Position numbers and translations under genes: made by a program. A stretch of DNA of 64,000 nucleotides, from assembly GCF_008831285.2 (NCBI RefSeq), contig NC_045142.1, positions 1,433,001 through 1,497,000 on the forward strand. The letters are read 5' to 3'. A model generated the notes under the pieces. That model was not told the DNA's origin. It made no database searches and saw nothing but the letters and a program-made list of their open reading frames with translations. Origin of the DNA: Nymphaea colorata (taxonomy: Eukaryota; Streptophyta; Magnoliopsida; Nymphaeales; Nymphaeaceae). Shown here piece by piece: positions 22,856 through 35,661 of the stretch (within the stretch, counting starts at the first letter, position 1; each line of letters begins with the position of its first letter).

Positions 22856-23021
22856 TCAAACTGATATCATTTCTTTTTTTTTTTGGCATTGCTCAGCTTA
22901 AAAGGCCTTTCTTCTTTCTTTTGGGCTTCTTCTCTTTGCTTGTATTGGGATGTATGCTTCTGTCTTGATTTGCTATCATATTATGGTTTCTGTGTTATTT
23001 TGGTCCAACGGCCAGCTATGG

Positions 23022-23090
<69 letters not shown>
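23022..23090. repeat. Compound (TC)n(CA)n(TA)n microsatellite in R1
   Basis: Three dinucleotide blocks follow one another. R3 (42506-42626) and R4 (61319-61382) have the same order at the homologous place with different lengths. Confidence 0.95.
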
Positions 23091-23672
23091 ATTCTACATC
23101 TAATGTTGTCTAGGGCTTACGAAATTTACTCTAGTTAAATAAATCAGTTCATAAATACAAATCTCATTTGTGAATCATGTGTAGGGATTTGTTTTTTCCT
23201 TACTCTTTTTGTTATTATAATTATGAACATTCCAAGCTGATTTATATGGTTGGATCCACAAGAAACAACTTTAAAATCAAAAGGCATTCAATCATATGTT
23301 CCCTGTATGCAGAGTACAGTTGGTAAAAACTTCACCCATTAAAATTTTTTTGCACCCTCTGTCAAATGCCGTCGCTATTTTCACAATGAGACAAGGCTAT
23401 GTATTTCAAAGACATTTCCTAGGTTGGTTTTCCCTTTGTCCCATTCTTTAAGTTAGTTGCTAACAATTATTTATACCCAAACTATGCTTACTAATGGAAG
23501 AATGGAGTCTTTTTTCTCTCATGTTTTTTTTTTTTCTATGATATTATGATAAAAAATTTAGAACAAAAAAAAACCCAAAACACAAGTTCAAATTAACAGG
23601 CCAACTCCAAATTTCGGTCCCCCGTTTGAAAGAACCATACTCTGGCAGTTGACCTTGTATTCCCTTTTTTTA

Positions 23673-23674
<2 letters not shown>

Positions 23675-23711
<37 letters not shown>
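23675..23711. repeat. (TA)n microsatellite in R1
   Basis: About 18 TA units. R3 has an equivalent tract at 43279-43317; R4 is nearly without it (61981-61990). Confidence 0.9.
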
Positions 23712-23713
<2 letters not shown>

Positions 23714-23832
23714 AAAAAATGTATGAATTAATATTAGAGGACAAAATGTAGATCACTTTTTTCATCTTGTTTTTCTCATTAACCTCTATGTTAGATCAAA
23801 TGACCCTTATTAGATGCCTAGGTGACTTTCCA

Positions 23833-23834
<2 letters not shown>

Positions 23835-23905
<71 letters not shown>

Positions 23906-23932
23906 AAAAGAGAGAGAGAGAGAGAGAGAGAG
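23835..23932. repeat. (TA)n(GA)n microsatellite in R1
   Basis: TA units followed by an interrupted GA tract. R4 has it at 62120-62214; R3 lacks it. Confidence 0.95.
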
Positions 23933-26904
23933 ATTACTCTAGTTAGCTGGAGTCACCCAACTATTTAAGAAAGGTTGTCCATCTAAAGCAATGGATAATT
24001 AAGAGAAAAAACAAAGAAAAAAATGGTGTAAACTAATCTTAGATGATGAAAATGTCCATCACCTTTTTCTCTTAATCCTCCATCATGTTTGATGGGACGG
24101 TATAAATCAAATGGCTGCATTACTTTAAAAAGCTAAAGTCACCATTGAAGTGACCATGAAAGATCCCATCAAAGCTGCCCAATGTATTTCATTGGACAGC
24201 AACCCTTCACGCCATAGTTCAATGCATGCATCGGGATACATGCTAGCATGATCGAAAAGCACCATGTTCATGCTAACTAAGCAACTTTGAAAATAATGCC
24301 TTTTGAGATGAGTATTAGGCCCTCAGGTTCAACTTTCGACTCTAGAATTCATTAAAAAAGTGTTGCAGTTGTCTATGAGATCAGTAATGGCTGGTTTCAA
24401 ACGCCTAACAGTAAGGGGTCCAATCTTTGATCTAGTGGACCATACGATACTTCAAATCAATAATGTCATCAACATATAGAATTGTACATCTATCCTTATG
24501 GGTACAATCAAATTAGCACCTCAAGACAAAGTCGGAGTCGAAAAATATTTAAATTAAAGAACTCAATCATTGGTTTAATTTTCATGGTGCTCTGCTACTG
24601 GGTTAAGCGCTAGGGAGAGGTAAATTTATTAGTCTTACTTCATATCCCGACACAGCTCTGGACCTTAACGGCTGGGAGAAATGGAGAAGGAGCCTTTTAA
24701 CTCTTGTTTGGACTTACTACAAGCTAACAGGCTGAGTCTAAAATGGAAAATTAGAGACTTGCATGCTTAGGCTTGGCTCTTCAATGTAACTTTCAGTTGG
24801 GTCAAGAAATCATGCACCTTCTTGTGATCTCTACATGGCTTTGCTATTGTTTATAAATGTATCAAAATGAATTCTCCAAGTCAGCATGCATTCAACGTTT
24901 TATTAATTTAATACAGTAATCATAAATATTTATTATATTTTTAAAATAAAAACCATTCTTGAAAAAAAGGTATTGAATAGGCATGGAACATGACTGTGGG
25001 CTGGTCTCCTCCTTGGATCCACCAATTATAGTTGACAAAAGGAGCATGGAAAGACTTTTAAGTCCGTGAATTTGCTTCTCTTTTGTGATTAATTTCTTAC
25101 AAAGAGTGTGGAGCAACACTAAGGAAGTAGGTCCACTCTTTCGGGGTTTACCACTGCATTGGGTAGGGCCAAGGATTGTTTGACTATATTTAAAAGAGTT
25201 GCTTGTCACAAAAAAATGAGAAAGTTGAAAGTAAAAGGGGCTAACTATTTTATAAAGAGCAGTAGAATAATAGTAATTTCTGAGGGGTTTGATACAAGGA
25301 ATGGGGCCGGGGGTTGGTAATGCGATTAGTCTTTCTTTCAAGTTATTTTCAAGATGTCAATTTTATGGGTTGTAAAAAGAGGGATACCAATATACAAGTT
25401 AAAGCATAACAGAGGTATAGACACTGGATGCATACACACCTAGAGAAATGAGTGAAAGGGTAATAGTTTCGACTTTCTTGCAAGCTGAAGAATCGCGGAA
25501 GCATCACTCTAAGGTACCAAAAGCAAACTAAAGGTAAGGACTTTGACTCCGATATTGGGTAGCAGGATCAAATACTTTCTCATACTCATCCGACTAAAAC
25601 GATAGTAATATAAAAACAAGAATATAGAACAATAATAAATATAAGAACAGGAATCAATAACATGCACCCACTCTACGTACAACTCAAAATGATGAAGCCA
25701 AGCAGATTCACAGCAAATACTTTCTCATAGTCATCCAACTAAAACGATAGTAATATAAAACCAAGAATCTAGAACAATGATAATAGAAGAACAAGAATCA
25801 AGAACATGCACCGACTCTAAGTACAACTCAAAAGGGTTGAAGCCAAGGATTCATGGCGTGCCTCTCATGATATCACAATCGACATCATCACGGATGTTGT
25901 CCTTTTGCCGCATCAATGAAAGTCATTGATTTACTGCCTCTGTGAGTAATGCATGTCTGCCAGTGAGATGTTCATATATGCACGTTCTAGCTTTGCTAGC
26001 TGGGTCCCTCTGATTTATGTGCTTCAATAGGTTTAAGTTTCTTAATTTTCTTCTAAGTTTTTTGGTTTGAAACCAGCCAGTTTGAATTTTTTTTTTTTAC
26101 CTCCATTTCTGTTCATTGATTGAAACCAACTTTTGTGGCACTGGTTCAGAGTGATTTTGATATGGAAACATCTGAAATCTGATTTTGATTGACCAAGCAG
26201 TAATTTAATTTCTCTTTTTTTCTTGGATGTAAGAAGATCATGATGATGGTTATATGTTGTAAGCAGCCAAAAACTTTTGAGTCATTGTCATTTTTCAATA
26301 TCAATTTATGATTGATAACATGAGCAAGCAAGTAAGTTTTCTCACATTGTTTTTAACTTACATTGTCGCTCTTAATTTTAATGTTATTTTTATAGATATT
26401 ATATATTTAATGATTTTTGGTCCTAAAGCTTAAGCTTATTCACTTCACCTTAGAGCGCTTTGCCTTGCTTCACAGGGCTAACACTTTCCTTCTCTACATC
26501 ACATTTAACCACATTACCCATATCACTCGGCATGCCCCTTACCCTGTTCATGGCCCATGAGGTTCACAACAAATGATTTTAGCTGTGGAGATAGGGAAAC
26601 CATTCCTGCTTAAAGGAGAAGCATACTGGTCAGGAAAAGAGGTCCACCTCTTCTAAAGACTCATGTTCGAATCTTGGAGGAGTCATTTCATGTCTCATTG
26701 CGCTCTATCTCGAAGCATGTTCTGTGAACCTCACCTGTTAACAAAAAAAAGTTAAATTCTTGAACATAAAGAAAAAGAATACATTTTGAACAGTCAAAGG
26801 TGTAGGCTTTAGAATAGTGCCCACCATATCATCTGAAATTTCAAAGAAGGCTTCTGATATTAATATAATTGTTGTTAAACAACACCTAGTAAGCCGTTTC
26901 GCAT

Positions 26905-27055
26905 TAGGAATAACGTGTGAGTGTTCCATGAATTTGCCCTAAAATTAGAGCAGATTCATATAACACAAAAACATGTGTTATATGAATTTATTTCAATTTG
27001 GAAACATATTCATCAAACACTAACACAGTGTTTTTAATGCCAAACTCCTAATGGA
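26905..27055. mobile_element. Decayed hAT MITE near the end of R1
   Basis: AAGCCGTTTCGCATTAGGAA at one side and TTTTTAATGCCAAACTCCTA at the other form decayed inverted ends; the body contains CATGAAT on one strand. R3 has it at 47632-47785. It is related to 8036-8206. Confidence 0.5.
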
Positions 27056-27316
27056 CCACAAAAAACTTGGGCGTTTAATCTATTGCTGCCAAATTTTTAG
27101 ATTCTTTTTAATTTTTTTCTTTTTATACAAAAAATATCAAAACAATACAAAATGTAGATTTAAGATTTGAGGGTATCAAATGCGGTTACTACCAAAAATT
27201 TATGGGGAAAAAGATTTAGATCGCTTCTTACGAACAAGATTGTGCCAAATTAGTTACCAACTTTTTTATTAACAAGAAATTCAATTAGCTCCTGCTTCGC
27301 AGTTTGTGCAACTTAG

Positions 27317-30000
27317 CTAGTAAAGAAAATTGAGGCCTCCTAGCACTGCCAACTTCCAAACCACAAGGCGCCCTTCATTGATAACATTGTTCAGCCATCC
27401 TGTGACACTTTGCAACACATCCACAACCGATGTGCTCAAGTAAAACCCAATCCTCAAGGTCAGCCACATCATCATTGTGTCCTTAAGGGATGCCGGGAAT
27501 TCTTGGCAGTATGAACTCATTTGGCCGAGAATGTAGAAAGCCGAGCCGGTTACGATAAGCACAAGCAGCGGGACTAGCCATAGGGCTGACATAAGCACCG
27601 CAAGGTCAGGCCAGTTTTTGAGCCCATGAAAGCGTACCATTGTGAGCCTGCTTGAATTGACATAGCGGCCAAGCCAACAATATTTACTATATGGCCTCTT
27701 CTTAGGGGCGGAGCCAGAAATTTTTCATGAGGGGGCCTGAAATATCATTTTTCAAAATTTTTATTTAAAATAAATAAAATTTTCTAAAATTTACATGTAA
27801 TTTAAAAAAAAATTTGAGGTGGGGCGAGGGCCCATGCAGGCCATACCTTGGCTCCTCCCCTGACTGCTCCTATCCGGGGAAGAATTGTCAGCATTCGGCG
27901 AGTCAGGGTCCCGCATACCGGGTAAAAGAATCGGTTGATGATTGGTAGAAAGTGAGCCATGCATGCTGATGAGTACAACAACCTGGAAGGAAGCGGTCAG
28001 GATCTTGAAGTGATGAACGAGGCTGCGGTCCATGGTGAGGGACTTTAGAATGTTGAGATTACTTTGAATTCTGGAGGCCATGGCGAGAAAGATTCGGATA
28101 GACCCTCGCAATGTTAGAAATTTTTGTTGGATGGGTCAAACTATAGTTTCAAAATTTTAAAAGGGTACGAAATAGAAATTTTCAAATTTCTTATATATAC
28201 TAAACTAAAATTTTTTAGATTTACATATAAATTTTTAAAATATACAAGAGAACCAAAACCCCTACCCCACCTTACCTCCACCCCTGGGTAGACCATAGAG
28301 GAAGCAGCTTGACTAGAGTATTGAGATCCTCAACCTCTTCAACAGTCTCCACGGCTTGGCAATTGAGCCGTCCGTATAAGTGTCACCCTTTGTTACCAGA
28401 GCTGCTTTGTTGATGAATCTGTATGAAACATATAAGAAATATACTGAGCCAAACAATAAACTTCTCAGTCTAGTTAAAGGGGACCTGCAAATGGGGAAGC
28501 CCAAGTTCGTGAATTGCAAATTTGGGGAAACAAGAAATCATGATTTCCGGTCACGTAGAGAAGGATTTTGGCCAAGTTTTACTTAATCCTGATGTCGAAA
28601 TTCATTCTGAACTTAACCAAATCCTGATCTAAAGGTTCATTAGTTTATTGTTGGGATCAGATCGAATGGCATCTGTTGATTACAAGTCATGGAAGATGGC
28701 ATGACTGCCATTCATCCATAATTAGAAATGCCGGTCTTTTTCTAAAACGACCCAATAAAAACTTTAGAAACAACGAGAAGGGAAAAAACTGCTTTTTTCA
28801 TCATTTAAAAAATCCCAAACGAATTTTCTTTCATAATATTTGTTTTTTAAATATTGTTATAATATATTTATTTAAAATTTAAGTTAAATTATCTATTTTC
28901 ATTTTTGTCATTACTAAAAGAGCATTTTTATCATTTTATGAAATTATTTTTTATGTTTTCTTGTTAGTTTTTATTTATATTACCTTTTCCTAATTTTTAG
29001 TTTTTTTTCATCATTTTCTTTAATTTTCAGCATCCCTAAAAAATAGTCGAGAAAAAGTTTGGTGTTTGAAACCCATTAACAATATCTATATCTATAACCA
29101 CCACATATAAAAACATTGGCAAGACAAAGCCATTAGGTATGGCTATTCTCTCCACTCGCTTCCTTTGATGGTTTTGCTTGATTGCAAAGCGGGTAATGTA
29201 AATTCTACTGGTGCGTAAAATTTTCATCCGCTAGTATGGTTAATGAAAAATGCCACTGATTAATAAAAAAAAGTTTTTTTTAGAACAAAAAAACTTTAAA
29301 AAATTAAGATATTAAAAAGAACATCTCTTTTTAAATAGTTTGCATTTGGGATATTAAAAAGAAAACATGTTTAAAACTTTTCGTATCATTCATAATGCTG
29401 CATCATCTTTGCATTTGGGACAATCGGGGACAAAGCCAGAAATTTGTCATGAGGGTGCAAATTAATGTTTCTAAATTTTGACATAGGTCGGAAAATCATT
29501 TTTTAAAATTTTTATATAGAACAAGTAAAGTTCTTTAAAAATTTACATGTTAATTTAAAAAAAAAAATTTTGAGGTAGAGGCAGTGCCCATGAAAGCACG
29601 GCCCCTCCTCCCCCCACCCTCCCACCTTGACTCCGCTCCTAAAGACAATGACACAGCTAGTGAGGGAAAACTGAACTGCATGCCATGGCATCTTGTAAAG
29701 GGAGTCAAACACATGGACAATGTGTTGCCTATGACAAACAACGCGAAGCTGATGGCGTTGAGCATTGCTTGCACAGGTGATGTACCCCCAGCCACATTGG
29801 TGTCCAGAACATACGATCGTAGTGAACGTGTCACGTATCGCGTAGTCGTAAAAAGAACAAGTTAACAAACACTTTTTGGCCCCTGCTCTTGTCAAACTGG
29901 TACACGCCGACCATGATGAAGGTAAAGGTTGTCCCGGCTACACGGAGTGTGACCACTGCAAAGGCTAAGCACAGCAGGATGAACTGAGTCGGCATGAGCT
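27317..30000 (-). pseudogene. NPF (NRT1/PTR) transporter pseudogene, copy B
   Basis: This is the second copy, nearly identical to copy A but without the solo LTR. Segment a (about 29996-29730) is shortened by a 211-bp deletion: sequence equal to 5029-5238 of copy A is missing, joined at a shared TTG. Segment b is 28418-28292 and segment c is 28125-27870. The last segment (about 27670-27317) is the best preserved: MSALWLVPLLVLIVTGSAFY, LGQMSSYCQEFPASLK, FYLSTSVVDVLQSVTGWL and NEGRL match the C-terminal transmembrane region of NPF proteins (family pattern: PQFVLVGIGEAF, GQ..YYQEFP, FYLSTALVDLV..VTGWLP). It stops early at GLNFLY followed by TAG. MITEs split b from c and c from the last segment, inside what is one exon in intact family members. 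The gene cannot make a full protein. Confidence 0.82.
27704..27868. mobile_element. hAT-type MITE inside the NPF exon (copy B)
   Basis: The ends AGGGGCGGAGCCAGAAATTT and CTTGGCTCCTCCCCT are imperfect inverted repeats typical of a common plant hAT MITE. It interrupts the coding sequence between the segments equivalent to TILPRIG and NIVGLAAMS. Copy C has it at about 48372-48535, and copy A shows its right part at 1-62. Confidence 0.72.
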
Positions 30001-30020
30001 CAGTATATAGTTACAGGAAG

Positions 30021-30214
30021 CAGGGGTGGAACAAAAAATTTTTCATGAGGGAGGGCCGAATTAAAGTTTCTAAATTTTGACTAGGATTGAAATATCATTT
30101 TTTTAAAATTTTATATGAAACAAGTATATTCTAAAATTAACATATAATTTTTTTAAAAAAAAAAATTTGAGGTGGGCCAAGGCCGGAGTGAGTCCTACCT
30201 TGGCTCTGCCCTTG
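30021..30214. mobile_element. hAT-type MITE with 8-bp target duplication (copy B)
   Basis: This is the orthologous insertion to the one at 5533-5727. Its flanks are ACAGGAAG (30013-30020) and ACAGGAAC (30215-30222). It therefore inserted before copies A and B separated. Confidence 0.72.
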
Positions 30215-30267
30215 ACAGGAACGTGTAGCAAAGGATGGAACTACTGACACAAATGTATCATCAGCAT

Positions 30268-30478
30268 TAAGGGTGGGTATCGGGCTAGGCTGGGCCCGGT
30301 CCGACCCGACCCGTTTAAAAATTTAAAAATATTTTTTTAATTATAAAATAAATTTTTAATTATAAAATGATTTTTTTAAATATACAATATATTTGTTAAT
30401 AATAATTATATATTATTAAAACAAAAAAAATAAAAAATTTATTTGGCCTATCGGGCCCGGCCCAACGCCCAGGCCTAA
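30268..30478. mobile_element. Short GGGCCCGG-ended repeat with AT-rich core (copy B)
   Basis: This is the orthologue of the 5781-5987 element, with the same TCAGCAT/TCAGCGT flanks. Copy C lacks it because of its larger deletion. Confidence 0.55.
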
Positions 30479-31187
30479 TCAGCGTATTAGGCAGAGTGCT
30501 CCATTTTGGTGTTATGAACCTAATATAAAAACTTTTTTCCTGGCACACTGTAATGAATAACATGGCCGAACATTGCTATCTTCACCCACATGCCTCAGCA
30601 TACTCACCGTCATGGCTTGCTATGGAATGTGTAAATAGGGGTAGGCAAGGAAAACTTAAGCCTTCACTCTTTTTTTAAACAAGTTTGAAAGAAAACTTAG
30701 GCCACAACCTGAGGGTAATTTGTTTATTATGTTATTCCATTGTCCTAAGTGGAACTAGGGTTGGGTATTGGGCCAGGCTGGACCAGCCTAAAGCTCCACA
30801 AAGCTGGCTCCGATACACCCAAAGATATTGATGGCTGCCCAAGGCGAGCAATTATCAGGCTGGGTCCGACCATCAACTTTATGCCTGTTGAGTATCTTAT
30901 TTGATGTTCATCCTTATTTAAAACTATCAACATTATCAAGAGTTTCTAAGAAAGCGTTCGGGGATGTGCTAACAATTTTTAAGGAATCCATTATGAATCT
31001 AGTAACTCTAGATCTCCTACCCCAAGCTCCATTAAGAATAAACTCAGCTCCAGATTGACTTATAAGTTCTAGCCAAAATTGAAGTCAAATAGTTAAAATG
31101 AGTGGAGCTCTAGTTGCATAAGCTTGACTTGTTTAACTAAAGCTTGGATTAACCACAGTACAAGTAAGCCTGGGCCACGGGCGGGGT

Positions 31188-31356
31188 ACCCATCAGGTTC
31201 CCGGTACCGGGCCCGGGCCCGATCCGGCCCGTTAATAATTAAAAAAATAATTTTTATTTTTAAATTTAATAATATGTATTTTATTATAAAAAATTATTTT
31301 ATAATTTTTTTTTCTTTTAATTATCAAACGAGTCGGGCCCGTCGAACGGCCATCCT
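31188..31356. mobile_element. Short GGGCCCGG-ended repeat with AT-rich core
   Basis: CGGTACCGGGCCCGGGCCCG on one side and GAGTCGGGCCCGTCGAAC on the other flank an A/T core. The build resembles 30268-30478 but the sequence differs. Copy A lacks it. Confidence 0.5.
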
Positions 31357-31557
31357 TTAAGTACAAGTGATACGCAGAAAATGTTTTGCAAATTAATTTG
31401 TCACATTACATGTTTTTATAGTAGTCGATTCCTTTGGAACTCTATTGAGTCTAGACTTAGAAATCCATGCGGACCTAGCAGCTTGTTAGAGATTACAAAG
31501 AAGATAGTTTTGATTAACCAGGAAATCATCGTTTGGCAACCAGGAAACCAGGAAATC

Positions 31558-31814
31558 TTGTTTTGATAAGCTGCCTCCAACACTTCCATGAAATAAAAAA
31601 TGTAGTAATAGGTTGCATCCTCCCAAAATATTCATGAAGTTGGCACTGTCAGAGTCGTTGCCTTACTTGACCCTGGTGTTATGGCATGGCCCAATGCCTT
31701 CACCAGAATATCCGTGAAGTTTTGGATGAAGCTCATGTTATCTCTCGCCACAGTAACCACCCCTCGATCTTACCACTTGAACGCCACCAAAGATCATGGT
31801 GGTTGTCCGGGTAC
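31558..31814 (-). pseudogene. Malectin-like receptor kinase ectodomain fragment, copy B
   Basis: This is the counterpart of 13342-13715, starting at an equivalent acceptor (31815). It keeps RDNMSFIQNFTDILVKALGH and, in another frame, EDATYYYIFYFMEVLEAAYQ. Two frameshifts are needed to join the parts. Beyond 31558 the sequence equal to SFDFLVDE to IIPPY is replaced by short repeats of ACCAGGAAA, a local rearrangement. Only one copy of the flanking unit that is triplicated in copy A is present. Confidence 0.6.
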
Positions 31815-32420
31815 CTGCAGCCAATGCAAGAACTGAAGTAAAAGTACTATTTTTTTTTAACTCCTCTGTCCCACGTACTCTTTGACCTGTAGATCTTTTT
31901 TTTTTTTTTCACAGCCATCTTTTCTACCTTAAAATCGGTCAATCTCATTGAAGAAAATGAATTGAAAGTAAGGATGTTTGGACTTAGAGAGCTATGGTTG
32001 AAGTGTCCATAGTGTCAAGGCAAAGAATCTTTTTGTTTTCGCTGAGTCAGAGCTGATTCAATAGCTGCCTCTTCTTTCTAAGAAGGATTTCCCTGTTGGT
32101 TAATGGGAGTGAGGGCCATTTGGTTTTTCTTAAGAGATCACCCCCTTTCTCCAGAGAGGATGAGAGTTGGTGGGTGCAACAGATATGCACTCGAAAATAA
32201 AGAGAGAAGGGGGAAGTTGAGGTGTTTTTGGATGATTTTCAAAAAAGTAAAATCTTTTTTGGACTTTAACTTTTTTCACTACCTTTTTCTATTCTTATAG
32301 GGTGCTCCCCTTTCTAGTGACCGGGGTATTCTGGTCATTATAACCAGCTTTGCTTTCTTCATACTTTTTTATTGTGATGGGGATGGTTACGATAAGTTGA
32401 TTACCTGTTGCTTATGCGTA

Positions 32421-33817
32421 TGAAAAATACCAAAGAGGAAAGATGCAGCGACAGAGGAGGAAACGCAGCAAGAGAAGAAGAGACCTGTGCTGTCTGACCT
32501 GTGGAAACATGAGGGAGGAGGAGACGCACCGACAGTTCGGAGCCCTGTGCAGCAGCAAATGTGAGGAAGAAGACCGCGACAGAGAAGGAGACACGGAAGC
32601 AACAGAAAGAGACGCAAACCTGTGCAACGAGAGAGGAGGAGATGACCGTCGACTGCGAGGGAGGAGGAGAAGCAGACCTGTGGAGTGCAGCGAGTTAGGA
32701 GCCTTTCATTCTGGTGCGAGGGAGAAGGAGACGCAGGGAGAAGAGACCTTCCGTCGACTGCGAGGGTGTAGCGAGAGAGAAGAGGGGAAAAGAAGGGAGA
32801 CAGTAAAGGTGAAACTTATACCTCCTTTTCACCTTTATTAAATTTGTTTCCTTTTGCTGTTTTGCAGAAAGATAAAACTAAAACCCAGTGGTGATATGAA
32901 AAACTTATTTAGAAATCATTATAAGAAAAAAATCTTATCGGATGAGGGCTAACAGTAGAAAGTATTCCCTATTGGTGTGCCATTGGACAGTAGAAAGTAC
33001 TCTGTTACAATGCTTTGTGGTTGCATACCCAGGACAATCTGAGTACAATGCCAAGTTAAAATTTTTTACACTACTAGGCGGTAATTTTTTTTTTTTTTCG
33101 ATATCTGACGGCTGACCGTGGATCCCTGCCACCCCCAGTAGAAGGCCCCAAGCACCGCCCCTGTTACTGTTGTAAAGATCATAAATTAAATCAAACTGGC
33201 CAGGCTGCGGATTAAATTTAATTTGCTTGCGTTAATTTTGATTCTTGATATTTTTAACTTGGTGCACTTAAAGATGTGATTTGTTAGCCCTCATCCGATA
33301 AGATTTTTTTCTTATACTGATTTCTAAATAAGTTTTTCATATCACCACTGGGTTTTAGTTTTATCTTTCCGCAAAACAGCAAAAGGAAACAAATTTAATA
33401 AAGGTGAAAAGGAGGTATAAGTTTCACCTTTACTGTCTCCCTTCTTTTCCCCTCTTCTCTCTCGCTACACCCTCGCAGTCGACGGAAGGGCTCTTCTCCC
33501 TGCGTCTCCTTCTCCCTCGCACCAGAATGAAAGGAGCCTAACTCGCTGCACTCCACAGGTCTGCTTCTCCTCCTCCCTCGCAGTCGACGGGCTTCTCCTC
33601 CTCTCTCGTTGCACAGGTTTGCGTCTCTTTCTGTTGTTGTTGTGTCTCATCCTCTGTCGCGGTCTTCTTCCTCACATTTGCTGCTGTACAGGGCTCCGAA
33701 CTGTCGCTTCGTCTCCTCGTCCCTCGCATGTTTCCACAGGTTAGACAGCACAGGTCTCCTCTTCTCTTGCTATGTTTCCTCCTCTGTCGCTGCATCTTTC
33801 CTCTTTGATATTTTTCA
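32421..33817. repeat. 1.4-kb hairpin in the hAT 5' region
   Basis: The arms 32421-32953 and 33293-33817 are reverse complements with few differences, separated by 339 bp. They are TC-rich on one strand, like a 5' leader. The spacer and the inner 140 bp of the right arm recur once, without inversion, at 53335-53797. The inverted duplication is therefore secondary. Confidence 0.9.
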
Positions 33818-34640
33818 AGATGGTAGGCAGGATCTACATGATACAATTTCAAAAGTTCGTGAAAGTGTTAAATATATAAAGGAATCACCAAAGCGGTTAT
33901 ATTCTTTTAAGGATTGTATAAGAACAGTATGCTTGATTAGTACAAAAAAATTAACTTATGATGTTCCAACTCGATGGAACTCTACATATGTCATGTTGAG
34001 AGATGCATTGTTCTACAAATATGCGTTTCAACATTTAACTTCTGTAGATCCCAATTATAAAAATTACCTTCTCATGATGAATGGTCTTATGCAACTACCT
34101 TGTGTCAGTTTTTGAAGTTATTCTATAATGTTAGAAATATCTTTTCTGCCACTAGAAACGTAACAACTAATGTGGTTTTTGAAGAAATATAAAAAGTACG
34201 CAACCATTTGTGTAAACATCATTTGGCAGAGACAATGATTATATAAGGTTATTAGCAAACCAAATGCAAGAAAAGTTTGACAAATATTGGAAAAATGACT
34301 ACAATGTCCTCTTTGGAATTACATTTGTCTTAGATCCTAGGTCTAAACTAGGATATTTGAAGTATGTGCTTGTGAGTCTAAATGAAATTGATGCAATTGT
34401 ACAATATAAAAAGATAGAGAGCAGTCTTCATGAATTGTATGTTGAGTACAAAAATGCGTATGGTACAGACAATGAAGAAAATGAAAATACAAACAACGCC
34501 ATTGTTGATTTTGAAGGAGCAAGAGCTTCAACTTTTTCAAGAGATGCCTTCTTCACATATTACATGAGTTCTGCATCTCCTCAAATGCCTCGCACAGATC
34601 TGGAAGCATATTTAACTGATCCAATATAATGATCTCGGCC
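33818..34640 (+). pseudogene. hAT transposase, C-terminal half, frameshifted
   Basis: The first part reads HDTISKVRESVKYIKESPKR, then TYDVPTRWNSTYVMLRDAL and YKYAFQHL. After frameshifts the match continues with LFYNVRNIFSATRN-type sequence. The second part (34264-34629) reads EKFDKYWKNDYNVLFGITFV, LDPRSKLGYLKYV and DLEAYLTDPI. These are the landmarks of plant RICESLEEPER-type hAT transposases (DVPTRWNSTY; F..YW......A..LDPR.K). The N-terminal BED finger is absent here, and the hAT C-terminal dimerisation region is destroyed beyond 34630. The element cannot encode an active transposase. Confidence 0.82.
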
Positions 34641-35661
34641 TAATCAAGACTTCAATATATTATCTCGCATAACAAAGCTTGATTATATTTTGCTCAATGG
34701 GAAGAAAACACAGATATTGCTCTTGCTTGTTCAGCCCTAATTTTGCCATTGAGTTATTGCAAGTGGAGGACTGCAATCTTTGTTGAGTCTATCTTAAACT
34801 CTTCATTCCCCATTTGAATCATGTTATTTAGACAATGAAATTTTTATTTTCGCACCACCTTTCTGCTTGTACATAAAAATTAATGCGTGTGAATTGATTT
34901 TTTCTTTGATGTTTATCGTGTTGCACCTTCAACCAAGCTGTTACATGCTTCAAAGAAAGATGCTTGTTCAATGGCATTGAGATATGTTTTTTGGCACGAT
35001 GAATGGTATATCTGGAATAAATCTTTTAATTGAAAACAACATGTCCTAATTTTGCTGAATTTATTTTTAACTTGTAGGTGTCATGTATCCATATCATATT
35101 TGGTTCTCTGACTTCTAAGTTCCTCCGTTCAACAAGGCACCACCATAGACGATCTTCTTTTAAGAAACTAACTGTTACATACTAAGTTGGTAGTATTTAT
35201 GTATTTGGCACGACAAGCTTGGCCTGATATTTCAACAGTTTGTTGTGCACCAAAATACGACCTTTAATAGCTTACAATGTCAGTTCACAGAATCACACGA
35301 GGCTGTTATGTCAGAGAAAGTGAGGAATTGCAACTGTTATAATATTTTTGTGCTTTTATGACTTTTTTCCTTTTAAACATTCTAATACCATGTAATATAT
35401 AATTGATCAAAAAATGCTTTGCAGGCATGGGCTAAAAGGATTGAACACATGCTTTTGTTGTGCATTTTTTTTGTTTAAATAGTACATTATGTAAAGGGAC
35501 AGAAGACAATTAGATAAATTTTTCTCTGTCCATATGGTGGTCTCCATTTCTCTTTGTCTCGTTTTATCTGCTCTTAAAATTATCACTTTAAAAATGAATG
35601 TCATATCATATATTTTTCAAAAACCACAGGTGATTTTTTCACTTCTTCATTCACTAGAAAA

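Larger units (their letters stand above)
21380..27310. repeat. Non-coding module R1, adjacent to NPF copy B
   Basis: The module starts TGCATTGGGAGTTGAGGGAA and continues as AT-rich sequence with several microsatellites, a hAT-like MITE (about 22655-22855) and no recognised protein. It runs without a break into the 3' end of NPF copy B. It matches R3 along nearly its whole length, and R2, R4 and R5 in part. Putative ORFs inside it (for example minus-strand 24892-25341) are not conserved as proteins and I do not support them. Confidence 0.85.

Noticed and set aside
24122-24310. Open stretch conserved between R1, R3 and R4
   Set aside because: Conservation is at DNA level through duplication; the reading frame is broken in the copies and shows no coding bias I can see.
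24892-25341. 149-codon minus-strand ORF in R1
   Set aside because: The equivalent place in R3 (44473-44703) keeps only fragments, and the frame is not conserved; no domain is seen.
26620-26700. tRNA-like B box (TGTTCGAATCTTGG), also at 47399
   Set aside because: The T-stem pairs poorly, no A box or acceptor stem fits, and the motif is simply part of module R.
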